From assembly GCA_026710155.1 (NCBI GenBank), contig JAPORQ010000022.1, positions 62,001 through 126,000 on the forward strand: a stretch of DNA of 64,000 nucleotides, written 5' to 3'. The stretch is from Paracoccaceae bacterium. GTDB lineage: Bacteria; Pseudomonadota; Alphaproteobacteria; Rhodobacterales; Rhodobacteraceae. Positions 53,658-63,407 of the stretch are shown in pieces. A program made the translations under genes and the position numbers. Position 1 is the first letter of the stretch. Each line of letters begins with the position of its first letter. The notes beneath the pieces were generated by a model, which did no database searches, was not told the DNA's origin, and was given only the letters and a program-made list of their open reading frames with translations.

Positions 53658-54719
53658 TCATGATTTTTCAGCAATGAGTTTACCAACAAGTTGGGCTGTG
53701 TAATCCACGATTGGTACGATTCTACCGTAATTCAACCGGGTAGGTCCGATTACACCCAATGCCCCAACAATATTACCTTCAGAATTAATATAGGGAGCGG
53801 CAACCAAAGTTGAACCTGACAGGGAAAATAGTTTGTTTTCGGATCCAATAAATATCTTGACGCCCTGCCCCTCCTCGATCAATTCAAGTATATTGGAAAT
53901 TTCCTTTTTCCTTTCCAGATCGTCAAACAAATGCCTGACCTGATCAAAATCAACGGTCCCTTCATCATTCTCAAGCAAATTTGACCTGCCCCTCACGATC
54001 AATCGCTCCTGCTGTTCACCAGGCTTGTCCCAGAAGGCCAGTCCACGTTCTACCAGTTCAGTGGTCAACTCATCCAATTTGCTCTTTTGCTTCAGGATAT
54101 CCTTGCTGATCAATCCCTTGATTTCGATAATGCTCTTGCCATCCAACAAGGAATTGACATAGTTCGCTGCTTCCGTCAGGGTTGAAGCAGTCAAACCCAT
54201 CGGGGTGGAGAAGACCCGATTTTCTACTGTTCCGTCAGCCATGACCAGGACAACCAGGGCACTCTCATTTGTCAGTTTGAGAAACTGGACATGTTTGATG
54301 GTGGATTCCTTTTTCGGCATCAATACCAGACTGGCACTCTGGGTCAATCTGGAAAGCAACGAACCAATTCGATCCAGGGAATTGTTCAGATTGTCATCTT
54401 CCGTTGACCCAATTCTCGAAAATTGTTTTTTGTCTTCGGGTTCAATTTCGCCGATTTCCAGAAACTCATCAACAAACAACCGCAAACCTATGAGAGTGGG
54501 TATCCTGCCTGCTGAAACGTGAGGGCTTTCCAAAAGTCCCAATCGCTCCAGGTCCTGCATGACATTTCTGACCGTGGCAGGTGAAATCTTGGTGGATAAA
54601 TTGCGGGATATTGCTCTCGATCCTACAGGGGAACCCGAATATAAATATGATTCTACCAACCGGGAAAAAATTTCGGTATTGCGTTGATCCAAAATTTCCA
54701 GAATCTCTTCCTTGCTCAC
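53658..54719 (-). CDS. hrcA: Heat-inducible transcription repressor HrcA
   Basis: A 353-residue HrcA. The winged helix has SRLVESYLYSGSPVGSRAIS followed by KISPATVRNVMQDLERLGLL, and the C-terminus has GALGVIGPTRLNYGRIVPIV. It begins with GTG at 54719, seven bases after a GAAGG. HrcA represses genes with the CIRCE repeat (usually groESL) and depends on GroEL for folding. No CIRCE is visible in this window. hrcA-grpE form one unit. The divergent rph that normally sits next door is displaced 3.2 kb away. Confidence 0.97.
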   Translation of the reverse strand: MSKEEILEILDQRNTEIFSRLVESYLYSGSPVGSRAISRNLSTKISPATVRNVMQDLERLGLLESPHVSAGRIPTLIGLRLFVDEFLEIGEIEPEDKKQFSRIGSTEDDNLNNSLDRIGSLLSRLTQSASLVLMPKKESTIKHVQFLKLTNESALVVLVMADGTVENRVFSTPMGLTASTLTEAANYVNSLLDGKSIIEIKGLISKDILKQKSKLDELTTELVERGLAFWDKPGEQQERLIVRGRSNLLENDEGTVDFDQVRHLFDDLERKKEISNILELIEEGQGVKIFIGSENKLFSLSGSTLVAAPYINSEGNIVGALGVIGPTRLNYGRIVPIVDYTAQLVGKLIAEKS

Positions 54720-54892
54720 TTGCCAGCCTTCTCGAATTAAATTTAAGGAAAATTCTATTTTTTACCCCAGAATCAATTTAGCAAAAAATTCAACCTGTTT
54801 GCCAATATCAACTTGTGATTTTGAATAAGAAGCGCTCCGGGTTACCCCTTGGATAGCCCAAGACTCCGGCAAGCATTTTCTACTGAAGGTGT

Positions 54893-55498
54893 ATGGCTTC
54901 TAAATCTTCGATGGAAGGAACAAAGGAAAATCTAAAGGAACTGCAAGAAGAGCTTTTTTCACAGGAACATTTTCTTGAACCGATATGGGAATTTTTAAGT
55001 AAAAAAGGAGATCAAGAAACTTTTCAATTTAGGGAATACTGGAATGTCGTACCAGGTGATTCCATCAAAGAAAAATTAAAAAGATTCCTTTCTACGGATC
55101 AGGTAACTCCAAAAGCACTTCGATTATTCACTACCCCCGAATTTTTTGATAAACTAAAGTTGATATGTTCAGAATTGAACACAGAAGAAAAAATCCAAGA
55201 CATCGCTGATATTGTCTATTCCCACCTAAAGGAAAAAGAAAAAGTGGACTCTGATAGAAGGGTACTTTCTCTACCTGAAGGCTATGAAGGCCTCTGTGTA
55301 TATATGTCCGGCGGCTATCTAGCTGTTACCCCTGAAGACTTGAAGGAAATTATTTCTGAATTACTCACTCAGCAAATGAAATTAGAAGATTTTTTAACAA
55401 AACTTGAACAACTTGAACAAGTTGTTCATCCAAGCGGTCCAGGAGATTCGTACTTCAATGGGCTGATGGGCATCCTGTTTGGGTTTGAGGAGGATTAG
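54893..55498 (+). CDS. Hypothetical protein
   Basis: A 201-residue hydrophilic protein with no signal peptide, membrane helix or recognised motif. It is helical and acidic, with KENLKELQEELFSQEHFLEP at the start and KLICSELNTEEKIQDIADIV in the middle, and a small Gly-rich end (GPGDSYFNGLMGILFGFEED). GAAGG lies just before the ATG. A G/C-rich hairpin follows about 30 bases after the stop, so it is probably an independently transcribed gene. It stands between hrcA and the ISNCY element, in a place that is usually empty. Confidence 0.65.
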   Translation: MASKSSMEGTKENLKELQEELFSQEHFLEPIWEFLSKKGDQETFQFREYWNVVPGDSIKEKLKRFLSTDQVTPKALRLFTTPEFFDKLKLICSELNTEEKIQDIADIVYSHLKEKEKVDSDRRVLSLPEGYEGLCVYMSGGYLAVTPEDLKEIISELLTQQMKLEDFLTKLEQLEQVVHPSGPGDSYFNGLMGILFGFEED

Positions 55499-55530
55499 GC
55501 TGTCAAACTGCTCAAGCCTACAAAAAGATA

Positions 55531-55555
55531 GGGCGGCAAGCCGCCCTTCTTCGTT
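55531..55555 (+). terminator. Rho-independent terminator-like hairpin
   Basis: GGGCGG and CCGCCC form a 6-bp stem with a CAAG loop at 55531-55546 (7 bp if the loop is two bases), followed by TTCTTCGTT. It lies about 30 bases after the hypothetical gene. The T-run is imperfect but the stem is strong. Confidence 0.6.
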
Positions 55556-56255
55556 ACTACTCCAAAGTTTCATTCAAAAATTAAAACTAAAGAGAAACGG
55601 TAATACCATGATAGTCACGGAACCCCGGTTATGAGTATATATAATAGAGAGAAATAAAATAAAGTCAACACATTTTATTATCATTATTTTAAACAAAAAA
55701 ATTTCCCTAACAGTTTTCCTGCATTACATTTCCCTTTTGATGGAGCTGGGGTGGTGAAATGAGACTGATAATGCTCATTATGTCAATTTGGTGAATTGCA
55801 TTGAAGATCGTTGTCCTTAGCTGCCAATTCCCTCTCACCTTGGGCACCTGCAGTATTAAAGTATTCAATGATCAATGTGCTTTCAAATCAAGGTTGTTGT
55901 TCGAATGCTCTTATCGCATGGATGTTTCGTAGAAAAGGTACTGAATAATCTGTTCAGGTGTTTCATTGTATGAAACCCCTGCATACTTTCCATAGTTAAA
56001 ATCACCAATTATATGGCAAATCCTATTTAGTGCCTGCCCAGAAAATACCCGATTTTTGACAAAACGCCAACCATCCAGGCAGTAAAATCACTCCCTTTTC
56101 ATCAAAAATGGATGCAAGGGAACATCCTTTCCACAAAAAAATGCCTTGTCGGCAGGGTTTTTCCATAAAAAACAGCCCGTTCCCGACCCTCATGGCAGAC
56201 CTCTCCCCTCCGTTCCCTGCGGAACGGTCATGATTTCGTTGGTGGCAACAGGTGC
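55556..56255. other. Intergenic region left of the ISNCY transposase
   Basis: About 700 bases with no supported gene. It includes the left flank of the insertion element, whose outer end I could not place. No RNA gene was recognised. Confidence 0.35.
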
Positions 56256-57702
56256 TCAGGCCGCCAGGGGCAATCGTTCACGCCGGCGCTTGAGCAGCAC
56301 CTGGCGCCGACGCCGGACCGACAGGCCAAGACGGTGAATGTTGAAGGCCAGGACCGACAGGCCGACAACGCGTTCAAAACCACCGGAACCATGGGCCCTG
56401 ACACGGTCAAGGCCACGGTGCTCCAGATTGTTGATCGCCGATTCAACCGCCGGATGCCGACGGCGCATCGCCACGAAGGTCTCTTCACCTTCCCTGATCC
56501 TGTCGGCCCTGCCCAGGCATCCCTTCCCCGGCAACACATTGTGGTCCAGGAGAGTGTCAAGGTCAGGACGGTTCTCTGGACTGTGGAAACCGCGGTCAAA
56601 ACGGCAGGCCCTGAAATCCGGAAAACGGGCCTGTGTCTCCCCGGTCACCGGCACCGCATGATCGACGTCACTCCCATCCCACATGATCCGGTGGTTCAGG
56701 AGAAAGCCGAACCCGTCCTCCACGATGCACACCGGAACACCGAGTTCAACCGGAACCCCGGCCTTGCCCTTCGATATCCACCTGGTGTGGTCCTCGAAGA
56801 TCGAAAACACCTTCTCCCCATGGGGAATGGTCTCGCCCTTCGGCAAACGGCGGTCGACCTGGTCGATCTGTCTCTTCGCATGGCCGATGAAATGGCCGAT
56901 GGAGGCCGGGTTGCCCTTCCCGGGAAGACGCCTGGTCCGGGGATCCTGCAATTCCGAAAGGGTGCCCTCGGCACGGACGACAAGCTTCCGGCACAGGTCA
57001 AGACAGGCCTTCACATCCTCCGGACCGGCCCAACGGGTCTTGCGAACCGCATGGAACCTGCCCTTGATGGCAGTGGTCAGGTACCTCCATTGCCGCCAGC
57101 CGTCAAGGCCACACCCGCTGGCCGCACGGCCACACTCCCTGATCAGGCAACGCATCGCATCCCACAACAGGTTGACATCGGCAGGGTAATGGACATCGGT
57201 CTCCACAACAAACGAATCACAACGCCCGTGCAACAAGCCGCCAGGCTTTTTTGTTCGAGACCTTGTGACCACTCTCCACGACCAGCTGGCCGACCTTGGC
57301 CAGCAACTCCGGGGTCAAAAGGCTGACATTGTCCACAACCGACTGGTACGAATACCGTCGCCTGTCCCAGATGTCCGCAAGGCCAGAAAACCGGCGAACA
57401 ACATCGTGATGGTTCACAAACCGGCACAGGCGGTCATGATCACAGTTCGGGCCCTGCATCAGAACACCCATGACAAGGATCTGCCACAACGCCATGCCCG
57501 GACGGCCAAGGTCATGGCCGGCATGGGGTGCCAGGTGCTCCTCCAGAAGGGCAAACAGGCGGGCTCGCAACTCCCTGTCGCAATAAAGGTGTTGCAGGCC
57601 GAGCAGGATGGCGGGTATGTCGTCACGGGACCTGGGATCGATCTTGATGGCGGCAATGTCGATGTCGCCGAGTTCACGGTGGGGCTTGATGACATGTCTC
57701 AT
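56256..57702 (-). pseudogene. ISNCY-family transposase, split by a frameshift in an A6 run
   Basis: Two minus-strand frames together form one transposase. The first (57702-57217, 161 residues) starts MRHVIKPHRELGDIDIAAIK and includes GMALWQILVMGVLMQGPNCD and VVDNVSLLTPELLAKVGQLV. The second (to 56256) continues with KKPGGLLHGRCDSFVVETDV and HYPADVNLLWDAMR, and ends in GFERVVGLSVLAFNIHRLG. The switch falls in AAAAAA near 57248. Joining them needs one base fewer (or a +1 shift). It is either a dead copy, an element relying on slippage, or a sequencing homopolymer error. Base composition is far more GC-rich than the host genes, as in the IS1634 copy. Confidence 0.8.
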
Positions 57703-57887
57703 GGGTCAAAACCTGCGAAGATTGAGGAAAAAAGGGTGGAAAAAGGCCCGAAAAGAGCAATGTGCCCATGACAGAACCAATCTTCATATGAACAAGTCGA
57801 TTCCAAACCACTGTTGTCAAGGGAATTCGTGATGTTTATATACTTTTCGGGCAGACACTATTTATCAAAAAATTAAAGATTAGAATT

Positions 57888-58613
57888 ATGCGTTTATCAA
57901 AGAGAAAATCCGATGAGTTGCGGCCGGTATCAATAGAAATTGATGTCAACCGTTATGCAGAAGGGTCATGTCTGATTTCCTGTGGCCATACCAAGGTTTT
58001 GTGTACGGCTTCGGTTGAAGAACATGTTCCGTTTTTTCGACGAAGAACAGGTTTGGGATGGATTTCGGCCGAATACTCATTATTGCCCAGGGCTACCCAT
58101 GAAAGAAACAGGCGTGATGGACGTGGTTCATCTGTTTCGGGAAGAACCCTGGAAATTCAGAGACTGATCGGAAGGTCTCTCCGTGCCGGTGTAAATTTTG
58201 CAAGTTTGGGTGAGAGACAAATCATGATCGATTGTGATGTTCTACAGGCTGATGGTGGGACCAGGTGTGCCTCGATTACCGGTGGTTGGGTTGCTCTTAG
58301 ATTGGCGGTCAATAAACTGTTGCAAGATAGGTATATTGTCAGAGATCCCCTGCAGCAGCAGGTCATCGCCATTTCCTGTGGCATCCATGCAGGTTCGCAT
58401 ATACTGGATCTGGATTATAACGAAGATTCCAATGCTGAAGTTGACGGCAATTTTGTATTTACCTCTTCAGGAGAACTGATTGAAGTGCAATGTACAGCTG
58501 AAGACAAATCCTTTCCCACTGCATCAATCCTGGAGTTTATCGAACTATCGAACAAGGGTGCCAGTGAACTGGTTCGAATTCAAAATGAAGCATTGGCCAA
58601 GAAAAATGCGTAA
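57888..58613 (+). CDS. rph: Ribonuclease PH
   Basis: A 241-residue phosphorolytic exoribonuclease that trims tRNA 3' ends. SCLISCGHTKVLCTASVEEH, GWISAEYSLLPRATHERNRR and DCDVLQADGGTRCASITGGW, with its phosphate-binding TR, are diagnostic. It overlaps rdgB by 8 bases and is followed by hemW, an order standard in Alphaproteobacteria. Upstream lies the ISNCY element, so its promoter must be within the 180 bases between them. Confidence 0.98.
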   Translation: MRLSKRKSDELRPVSIEIDVNRYAEGSCLISCGHTKVLCTASVEEHVPFFRRRTGLGWISAEYSLLPRATHERNRRDGRGSSVSGRTLEIQRLIGRSLRAGVNFASLGERQIMIDCDVLQADGGTRCASITGGWVALRLAVNKLLQDRYIVRDPLQQQVIAISCGIHAGSHILDLDYNEDSNAEVDGNFVFTSSGELIEVQCTAEDKSFPTASILEFIELSNKGASELVRIQNEALAKKNA

Positions 58614-59217
58614 GTTTCAATCCGCGGTGTTGGTGATTGCCACACATAACAAGGATAAATTGAGTGAATTTGAAGCGATATTACACCCACATGGGATAAA
58701 AACAAGATTTGCTGGAGACTTCAATTTGGAATTTCCACCCGAAACCGAAGAGACCTTTGTAGGTAATGCCAGGATCAAGGCCCATTTTGTCTCTCGAGAA
58801 ACGCAACTTCCGGCAATTGCAGACGATAGTGGGATAATGGTATCAGATCTTGATAACCAACCTGGGGTGAAAACTGCCGATTGGGCTGAAACACCTGAAG
58901 GAAGGGACTACAAGAAGGCCATGACCAGAGTCTGGAACTTGCTGAAGGAAAAACAGTCATCCTTGCCCAGAAGGGCCAAGTTCTGCTCGACAATCTGTGT
59001 TGCTTGGCCCGACGGTCATGATGAAATTTTCGAAGGTTTTGTCAATGGACAAATTGTCTGGCCGATGCGAGGGGAAATCGGCTTTGGATTTGACCCCATA
59101 TTCATGCCCGACGGCTACAAGGTTACATTTGGGGAAATGACCAAGGCAGAAAAGAACCTAATCAGTCACAGGGCCTTGTCACTAAAAGCTTTTGCTGAAA
59201 ACTGCCTTGATGCCTGA
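58606..59217 (+). CDS. rdgB: XTP/dITP diphosphatase (Ham1/RdgB)
   Basis: A 203-residue house-cleaning pyrophosphatase that removes XTP and ITP from the nucleotide pool. VIATHNKDKLSEFEAIL at the N-terminus, AIADDSGIMVSDLDNQPGV, and GFGFDPIFMPDGYKVTFGEM with SHRALSLKAF at the C-terminus match the family. The ATG at 58606 overlaps the rph stop (ATGCGTAA); longer frames run inside rph and are not used. It overlaps hemW by 8 bases. Confidence 0.96.
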   Translation: MRKFQSAVLVIATHNKDKLSEFEAILHPHGIKTRFAGDFNLEFPPETEETFVGNARIKAHFVSRETQLPAIADDSGIMVSDLDNQPGVKTADWAETPEGRDYKKAMTRVWNLLKEKQSSLPRRAKFCSTICVAWPDGHDEIFEGFVNGQIVWPMRGEIGFGFDPIFMPDGYKVTFGEMTKAEKNLISHRALSLKAFAENCLDA

Positions 59218-60367
59218 TCAGCAAACAATAGAACCATTCGGAATCTATATCCATTGGCCATTTTGTGAGTCCCTGTGTCCCTATTGCGATTTCAATACCT
59301 ATTGTTCAAACCAGATTGATCATGAGCAATGGTGTGAAGCCTATTTAAGTCAACTTGATCATTCTGCAAACGAACTGGAAACCACCCCATGTACATCTGT
59401 TTATTTTGGTGGGGGCACTCCCAGCCTCATGGAGTCTCGAACAATTGGAAAAATTTTGGATAGAATCTCATTGTATTGGGGATTTTCAGACCAGCCGGAA
59501 ATTACACTTGAGGCCAATCCCACCACTGTCGAGCAGAATAGATTTTTATGTTTCCGGAGTGAAGGAATAAACAGACTATCATTGGGATTGCAGGCACTTA
59601 ATGACTCAGACTTGAAAGCCCTGGGCAGGAAGCATGACGCCAAGGAAGCAATCAAGGCCTACGAAACAGCTGATCGGGTTTTCAACAACATCAGCCTTGA
59701 TTTCATGTTTGGCCGGCAATTTCAATCGACAGAATCATGGATAGGCGAACTTCATGAAATCGTAGCGTTGAATCCAAACCATCTTTCGATTTACCAATTG
59801 ACAATCGAGCCCAATACACCCTTCGGCAAAAGATATGCTGCCAATCGTCTGGAAGGTATACCTGATGAAGATACCCTTGCCGACATGTATCTTGCCACAA
59901 TGGAAATTTGCGAACGGAATGGGTTCAATCAATATGAAATTTCAAACTACTCCAAACCCGGTTACGAGGGAAGGCATAATCTGGTTTACTGGGAGTATCA
60001 TGACTTCTTGGGCATAGGACCAGGTGCCCATGGAAGAATAAGTATCGACAACCAATACTTTCGAACAAATACAATCCTTAGTCCAGAAAGTTGGCTTGAT
60101 GGTATTTTTAAATTAGGAACAGGTGAAAACCAAAGAGAATTGATCGATCTAAAGGAAAGAGGTTCTGAGTATTTGCTTACTTCTCTCCGACTAAATGATG
60201 GTATGAGTATTGACAGGTTTCAGCAAATTTCAGGAAGCAAACTAGACAGTAATACAATAAGCGAACTTGTTCAGGACAATTGGGTCGAAATTACTGATGG
60301 GCAACTTCAAGTTACCACCAGAGGAAGAATGGTCCTGAATCAGATCATTTCCAAGTTATTATCCTGA
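59210..60367 (+). CDS. hemW: Heme chaperone HemW (radical SAM, HemN-like)
   Basis: A 385-residue protein. The radical SAM cysteines are C-x3-C-x2-C in IHWPFCESLCPYCDFNTYCS. The FGGGTPSLM and LGLQALNDSDLKALGRKHDA patterns are HemW-type, as are SLDFMFGRQFQSTESW and the C-terminal winged domain with LLTSLRLNDGM. It loads heme into target proteins rather than oxidising coproporphyrinogen. The ATG at 59210 overlaps the rdgB stop (ATGCCTGA). Confidence 0.95.
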   Translation: MPDQQTIEPFGIYIHWPFCESLCPYCDFNTYCSNQIDHEQWCEAYLSQLDHSANELETTPCTSVYFGGGTPSLMESRTIGKILDRISLYWGFSDQPEITLEANPTTVEQNRFLCFRSEGINRLSLGLQALNDSDLKALGRKHDAKEAIKAYETADRVFNNISLDFMFGRQFQSTESWIGELHEIVALNPNHLSIYQLTIEPNTPFGKRYAANRLEGIPDEDTLADMYLATMEICERNGFNQYEISNYSKPGYEGRHNLVYWEYHDFLGIGPGAHGRISIDNQYFRTNTILSPESWLDGIFKLGTGENQRELIDLKERGSEYLLTSLRLNDGMSIDRFQQISGSKLDSNTISELVQDNWVEITDGQLQVTTRGRMVLNQIISKLLS

Positions 60368-60536
60368 GAAAAAATAAATGGTAAATTTAATCAAGGACAA
60401 AGAACCAAATCTTAGCGGGAATTGCAGTTGAATTGTTGCGTTACCTTTCTGATGGGTTTATTTGTAATATGCAAGTCTGAATTATTCTCTTCTCTAGCCG
60501 GAACAAAAAGCAGGAACGACAATTCAAGGGTATCTT

Positions 60537-61112
60537 ATGAACAAAAAAGCTTCAAATGCGACAGCACTGAATCTTCCAATGGTTGATCCACTGCCGGAGG
60601 GAACACAAAAATACTTCCAGATTTGTGAGGAAAAACTCGGCATCATCCCCAACGTACTTAAAGCCTATGCCTTTGATATCGAGAAATTGAATGCATTTAC
60701 CGCCATGTACAATAATCTGATGCTTGCCCCGAGTGGATTGTCGAAGTTGGAAAGAGAAATGATTGCGGTCGTTGTTTCTTCGGTAAACCGATGCCATTAT
60801 TGTATCATTGCTCATGGCGCCGCAGTTCGCAAACTGTCAAAAGATCCTGAATTCAGCGATACCCTGGCAATAAATTTTCGCCATTGCAAACTGGATGAGA
60901 GACAAAGGAGGATGCTTGAATTTGCTGAAAAGGTGACCGAAAACAGTTTCAAGGTTGAGGAAAGGGATCGAGAAGATTTGAGAAAACAGGGTTTCAGTGA
61001 TGCTGATATTTGGGATATCAGTGCAGTGGCAGCATTTTACAACATGACCAACAGACTGGCTTCCGCAACAGCAATGAATCCCAATTCGGAATATTATTTT
61101 TCAGACCGATGA
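60537..61112 (+). CDS. AhpD-like peroxidase-related protein
   Basis: A 191-residue alkylhydroperoxidase/carboxymuconolactone-type protein. The redox pair is C-x-x-C in NRCHYCIIAHGAAVRKLS, with LSKLEREMIAVVVSS before it. The wider pattern LGIIPNVLKAYAF and the C-terminal ISAVAAFYNMTNRLA fit the 'uncharacterized peroxidase-related' subgroup. It overlaps the next gene as ATGA. Its reductase partner and substrate are unknown. Confidence 0.88.
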   Translation: MNKKASNATALNLPMVDPLPEGTQKYFQICEEKLGIIPNVLKAYAFDIEKLNAFTAMYNNLMLAPSGLSKLEREMIAVVVSSVNRCHYCIIAHGAAVRKLSKDPEFSDTLAINFRHCKLDERQRRMLEFAEKVTENSFKVEERDREDLRKQGFSDADIWDISAVAAFYNMTNRLASATAMNPNSEYYFSDR

Positions 61113-62038
61113 AGGCCAAGCCGACATTACTCCTGTTTCTGTATTGCCTTTTTCCGGTTCAGGTAATTGGTCAAACGACAATAAATACAGGTCAACTTGT
61201 ATTTGACAGAAACTTTTCCTCTGGCAGGTACCTGATACCTGTTGGTCCATTCAAGGATGACATGGTTGAAATGCTGGAAACCGAAGGTTCCACCAACAAA
61301 CTCGTTTATCAGATTGAGGGTAATTCATCTACCCGGTCTCTCATTGAAAATAGCTGGGAAACACTAAGTGAATTTGATTTTGAAATCCTGTTCGAGTGTG
61401 AAACCTGGAACTGTGGAGGGTTTGAGTTCCGGGAAGTCATTGATGTCGTCGAGAGCCCCGACATGTTTGTCAATCTGGGTGATTTTCAATTCGTTTCGGC
61501 ATCCAGGGACAGTGAGGAAGGAAAACAGTTTGTTACGATCCTTGCCAGCAAAAGCAATAATACGGGATTTGTCCAAATTGTATTCATAAATCCCAAGGAA
61601 GAGGAAAAGGTGGAAAGTATAGATTTTAATTTCACTTCCAAGGCTAAGGATATTGAAACACAATTGGAATATGATTTTGCAACCAAGGGGTTCGCCATTC
61701 TTACCGGATTGGAATTTGATTCCGGTTCAAGCGAAATCAATGAAAACAGCATCTCCCAGTTGAAGAAACTGGCTGTTTTTCTCAAGGAGAATCCGGACAG
61801 GAAAGTTATTTTGGTAGGACATACCGACTTGGAGGGAGAATTGGAAAATAACTTGAACCTATCTTCCGAAAGAGCACGCTCAGTTCGAAACACCCTCATC
61901 AATGCATATGATTCAAACCCCGATCAAATTTCGGCACATGGTGTGGGTTTTCTTTCACCACACGAAACCAATCTAACGCCGGAAGGAAGACATGCCAATC
62001 GTAGGGTCGAGGCTTTGATTTTGCAAGATTTTCAGTAG
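61109..62038 (+). CDS. OmpA-domain outer membrane/periplasmic protein
   Basis: A 309-residue protein. The signal peptide is MKAKPTLLLFLYCLFPVQVI with cleavage near GQT. An unassigned domain with two Cys (FECETWNCGGFEF) follows. The C-terminal OmpA-like peptidoglycan-binding domain begins GLEFDSGSSEINENSISQLK and has VILVGHTDLEGELENNLNLS and HANRRVEALIL. The ATG overlaps the stop of the AhpD-like gene. The frame upstream of 61109 runs inside that gene and is not used. It probably anchors an envelope function to the cell wall. Confidence 0.88.
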   Translation: MKAKPTLLLFLYCLFPVQVIGQTTINTGQLVFDRNFSSGRYLIPVGPFKDDMVEMLETEGSTNKLVYQIEGNSSTRSLIENSWETLSEFDFEILFECETWNCGGFEFREVIDVVESPDMFVNLGDFQFVSASRDSEEGKQFVTILASKSNNTGFVQIVFINPKEEEKVESIDFNFTSKAKDIETQLEYDFATKGFAILTGLEFDSGSSEINENSISQLKKLAVFLKENPDRKVILVGHTDLEGELENNLNLSSERARSVRNTLINAYDSNPDQISAHGVGFLSPHETNLTPEGRHANRRVEALILQDFQ

Positions 62039-62131
62039 TTTATGACCAAATTTGTTAACAAAATTTTGGTTTTACCCCAGGTTGTCAAGGGCTATGAATA
62101 AAACAGTTAACACTGATACAAATTAAGAATA

Positions 62132-62758
62132 ATGTTTATGGTTTGCCGAATTCCCAATATCCCCAGATTGATCAGGTTCATTGTCACCAGCCTTATATTG
62201 TGGTCCTTAGTAATCACCGACAGCTATCCAGCCACACCTGAAAAGGCAACCGAGGTGGTGGAAGAGGTTATCCACACAGTGAATCACATGCTTTACAACA
62301 ATTTCCCAAAGGCTGAAATTTATGCTGGCATTGAAGAAATGTTCATCAATATGGCAGACACACAATACATTGGTCAGGTTGCCTTGGGAAGACAGTGGCT
62401 GGAAATTTCGGAACAGCGGAGAAACTTGTTTCTGAAAATATTCCAAAGGTATCTTGCCGAAAAATACTCCATCTATTTTCCCAGATTCATCGGCGCTGAT
62501 TACGAAGTGATCCGGGCAAGGACAACACGAAATGATCAGACCTACGAAATCGTAACCACAATGTATTTGCCGCATGAACCACCTTTTCCGGTGTATTGGG
62601 ACCTCGTGAGTATTGATGGTGAACCAAGAATAAGAAATATTACAGTGGATGACTTAAATTTGTTGGTTCTTGAAAGGAAGGTGATCGGCGCACTTCTTGA
62701 ACAAAGTGGTGGCAATCTGGAAGAGTTGATGAGGAAATTGAAATTCAGGTATCAATAG
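62132..62758 (+). CDS. MlaC-like phospholipid-binding periplasmic protein
   Basis: A 208-residue protein with an N-terminal hydrophobic signal/anchor (FIVTSLILWSLVITDSYPA) and an MlaC/Ttg2D domain: QYIGQVALGRQWLEISEQRR, LFLKIFQRYLAEKYSIYF, and the strand WDLVSIDGEPRIRNITVDDL. MlaC carries phospholipids between the outer- and inner-membrane Mla complexes. The rest of the Mla transporter (mlaFEDB) is not adjacent, so it is an orphan member here. Confidence 0.85.
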   Translation: MFMVCRIPNIPRLIRFIVTSLILWSLVITDSYPATPEKATEVVEEVIHTVNHMLYNNFPKAEIYAGIEEMFINMADTQYIGQVALGRQWLEISEQRRNLFLKIFQRYLAEKYSIYFPRFIGADYEVIRARTTRNDQTYEIVTTMYLPHEPPFPVYWDLVSIDGEPRIRNITVDDLNLLVLERKVIGALLEQSGGNLEELMRKLKFRYQ

Positions 62759-62777
62759 AAACCTCGAAAATGCCCAA

Positions 62778-63200
62778 TCAATTTTCATAACGAGCAAGCA
62801 TGTCGCTGACAGATCTTTTGATGAGTTCCTCCAAAACCTTTAGATCTACATTTTCCAAGCGGGTTATATAAAGGCAGCTGACCGAATTTTTGTACTTGCC
62901 CAATTTGGCCATCAGATCGGGGTAGGCAGAAAACCCAGGCATGATGTAAATCGTGAGTGATTGCTTTCTGGGTGAGAAGCCGGTCACAATCCATTGGTGT
63001 CTTGATTTATCGGCACGTTGATAGGTATATTGCCCAAAGCCCACAATGCTTGTCCCCCACATTCGTGGCTGTTCATCAGTGATTCGTTTCATCATGGCCA
63101 AAATGAACATGGAATCCTTCCTCCGTTTGGCCTTTGGGACAGAGTTCAGAAACTCTTCCACATTGCCATCATTTACGACGGTTTTCATTTTACTCATCAT
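62778..63200 (-). CDS. DUF1801 family protein
   Basis: A protein of about 140 residues with the DUF1801 (YdhG-like) pattern: VEEFLNSVPKAKRRKDSMFI, MWGTSIVGFGQYTYQ, WIVTGFSPRKQSLTIYIMPG and the C-terminal KLGKYKNSVSCLYITRLENV. Its function is unknown. The ATG at 63200 (second of a pair close together) is preferred over a TTG at 63209. It is convergent with the mlaC-like gene (19 bases between stops) and divergent from rimP. Confidence 0.85.
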   Translation of the reverse strand: MMSKMKTVVNDGNVEEFLNSVPKAKRRKDSMFILAMMKRITDEQPRMWGTSIVGFGQYTYQRADKSRHQWIVTGFSPRKQSLTIYIMPGFSAYPDLMAKLGKYKNSVSCLYITRLENVDLKVLEELIKRSVSDMLARYEN

Positions 63201-63370
63201 TCTGTCCAATCATAAACGATATATTTTACCTGATTTTGCCTGTAAAAAGGACGTCCATACAAGATTTTACCCTGAACTGACTCTTCAGTCTTGAAAATAC
63301 CCTGAAAAGTGTTAGATGAGAAATCACAGCGGTGGTTCCGAAAACTGAATCACTTATCATGACTACAAGG

Positions 63371-63393
63371 CAGGCCGCTGGCCTGTTTTTTTT
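63371..63393 (+). terminator. Strong Rho-independent terminator in the rimP leader
   Basis: CAGGCC and GGCCTG (63371-63376 and 63380-63385) pair around GCT and are followed at once by eight T residues. This is the clearest intrinsic terminator in the window. It sits only about 15 bases before the rimP ATG, and no plus-strand gene precedes it within about 600 bases. It may end a short untranslated transcript starting in 63210-63370 or act as an attenuator for rimP-nusA. Confidence 0.75.
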
Positions 63394-63407
63394 ATTGGGA
63401 AAATTCG

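Noticed and set aside
57230-57260. Programmed -1 frameshift in the ISNCY transposase
   Set aside because: Although AAAAAAG looks like a slippery site, the second frame is +1 relative to the first, not -1.
56334-57326. Long plus-strand frame opposite the ISNCY transposase
   Set aside because: The minus strand carries clear transposase motifs; the plus frame is a GC-rich shadow.
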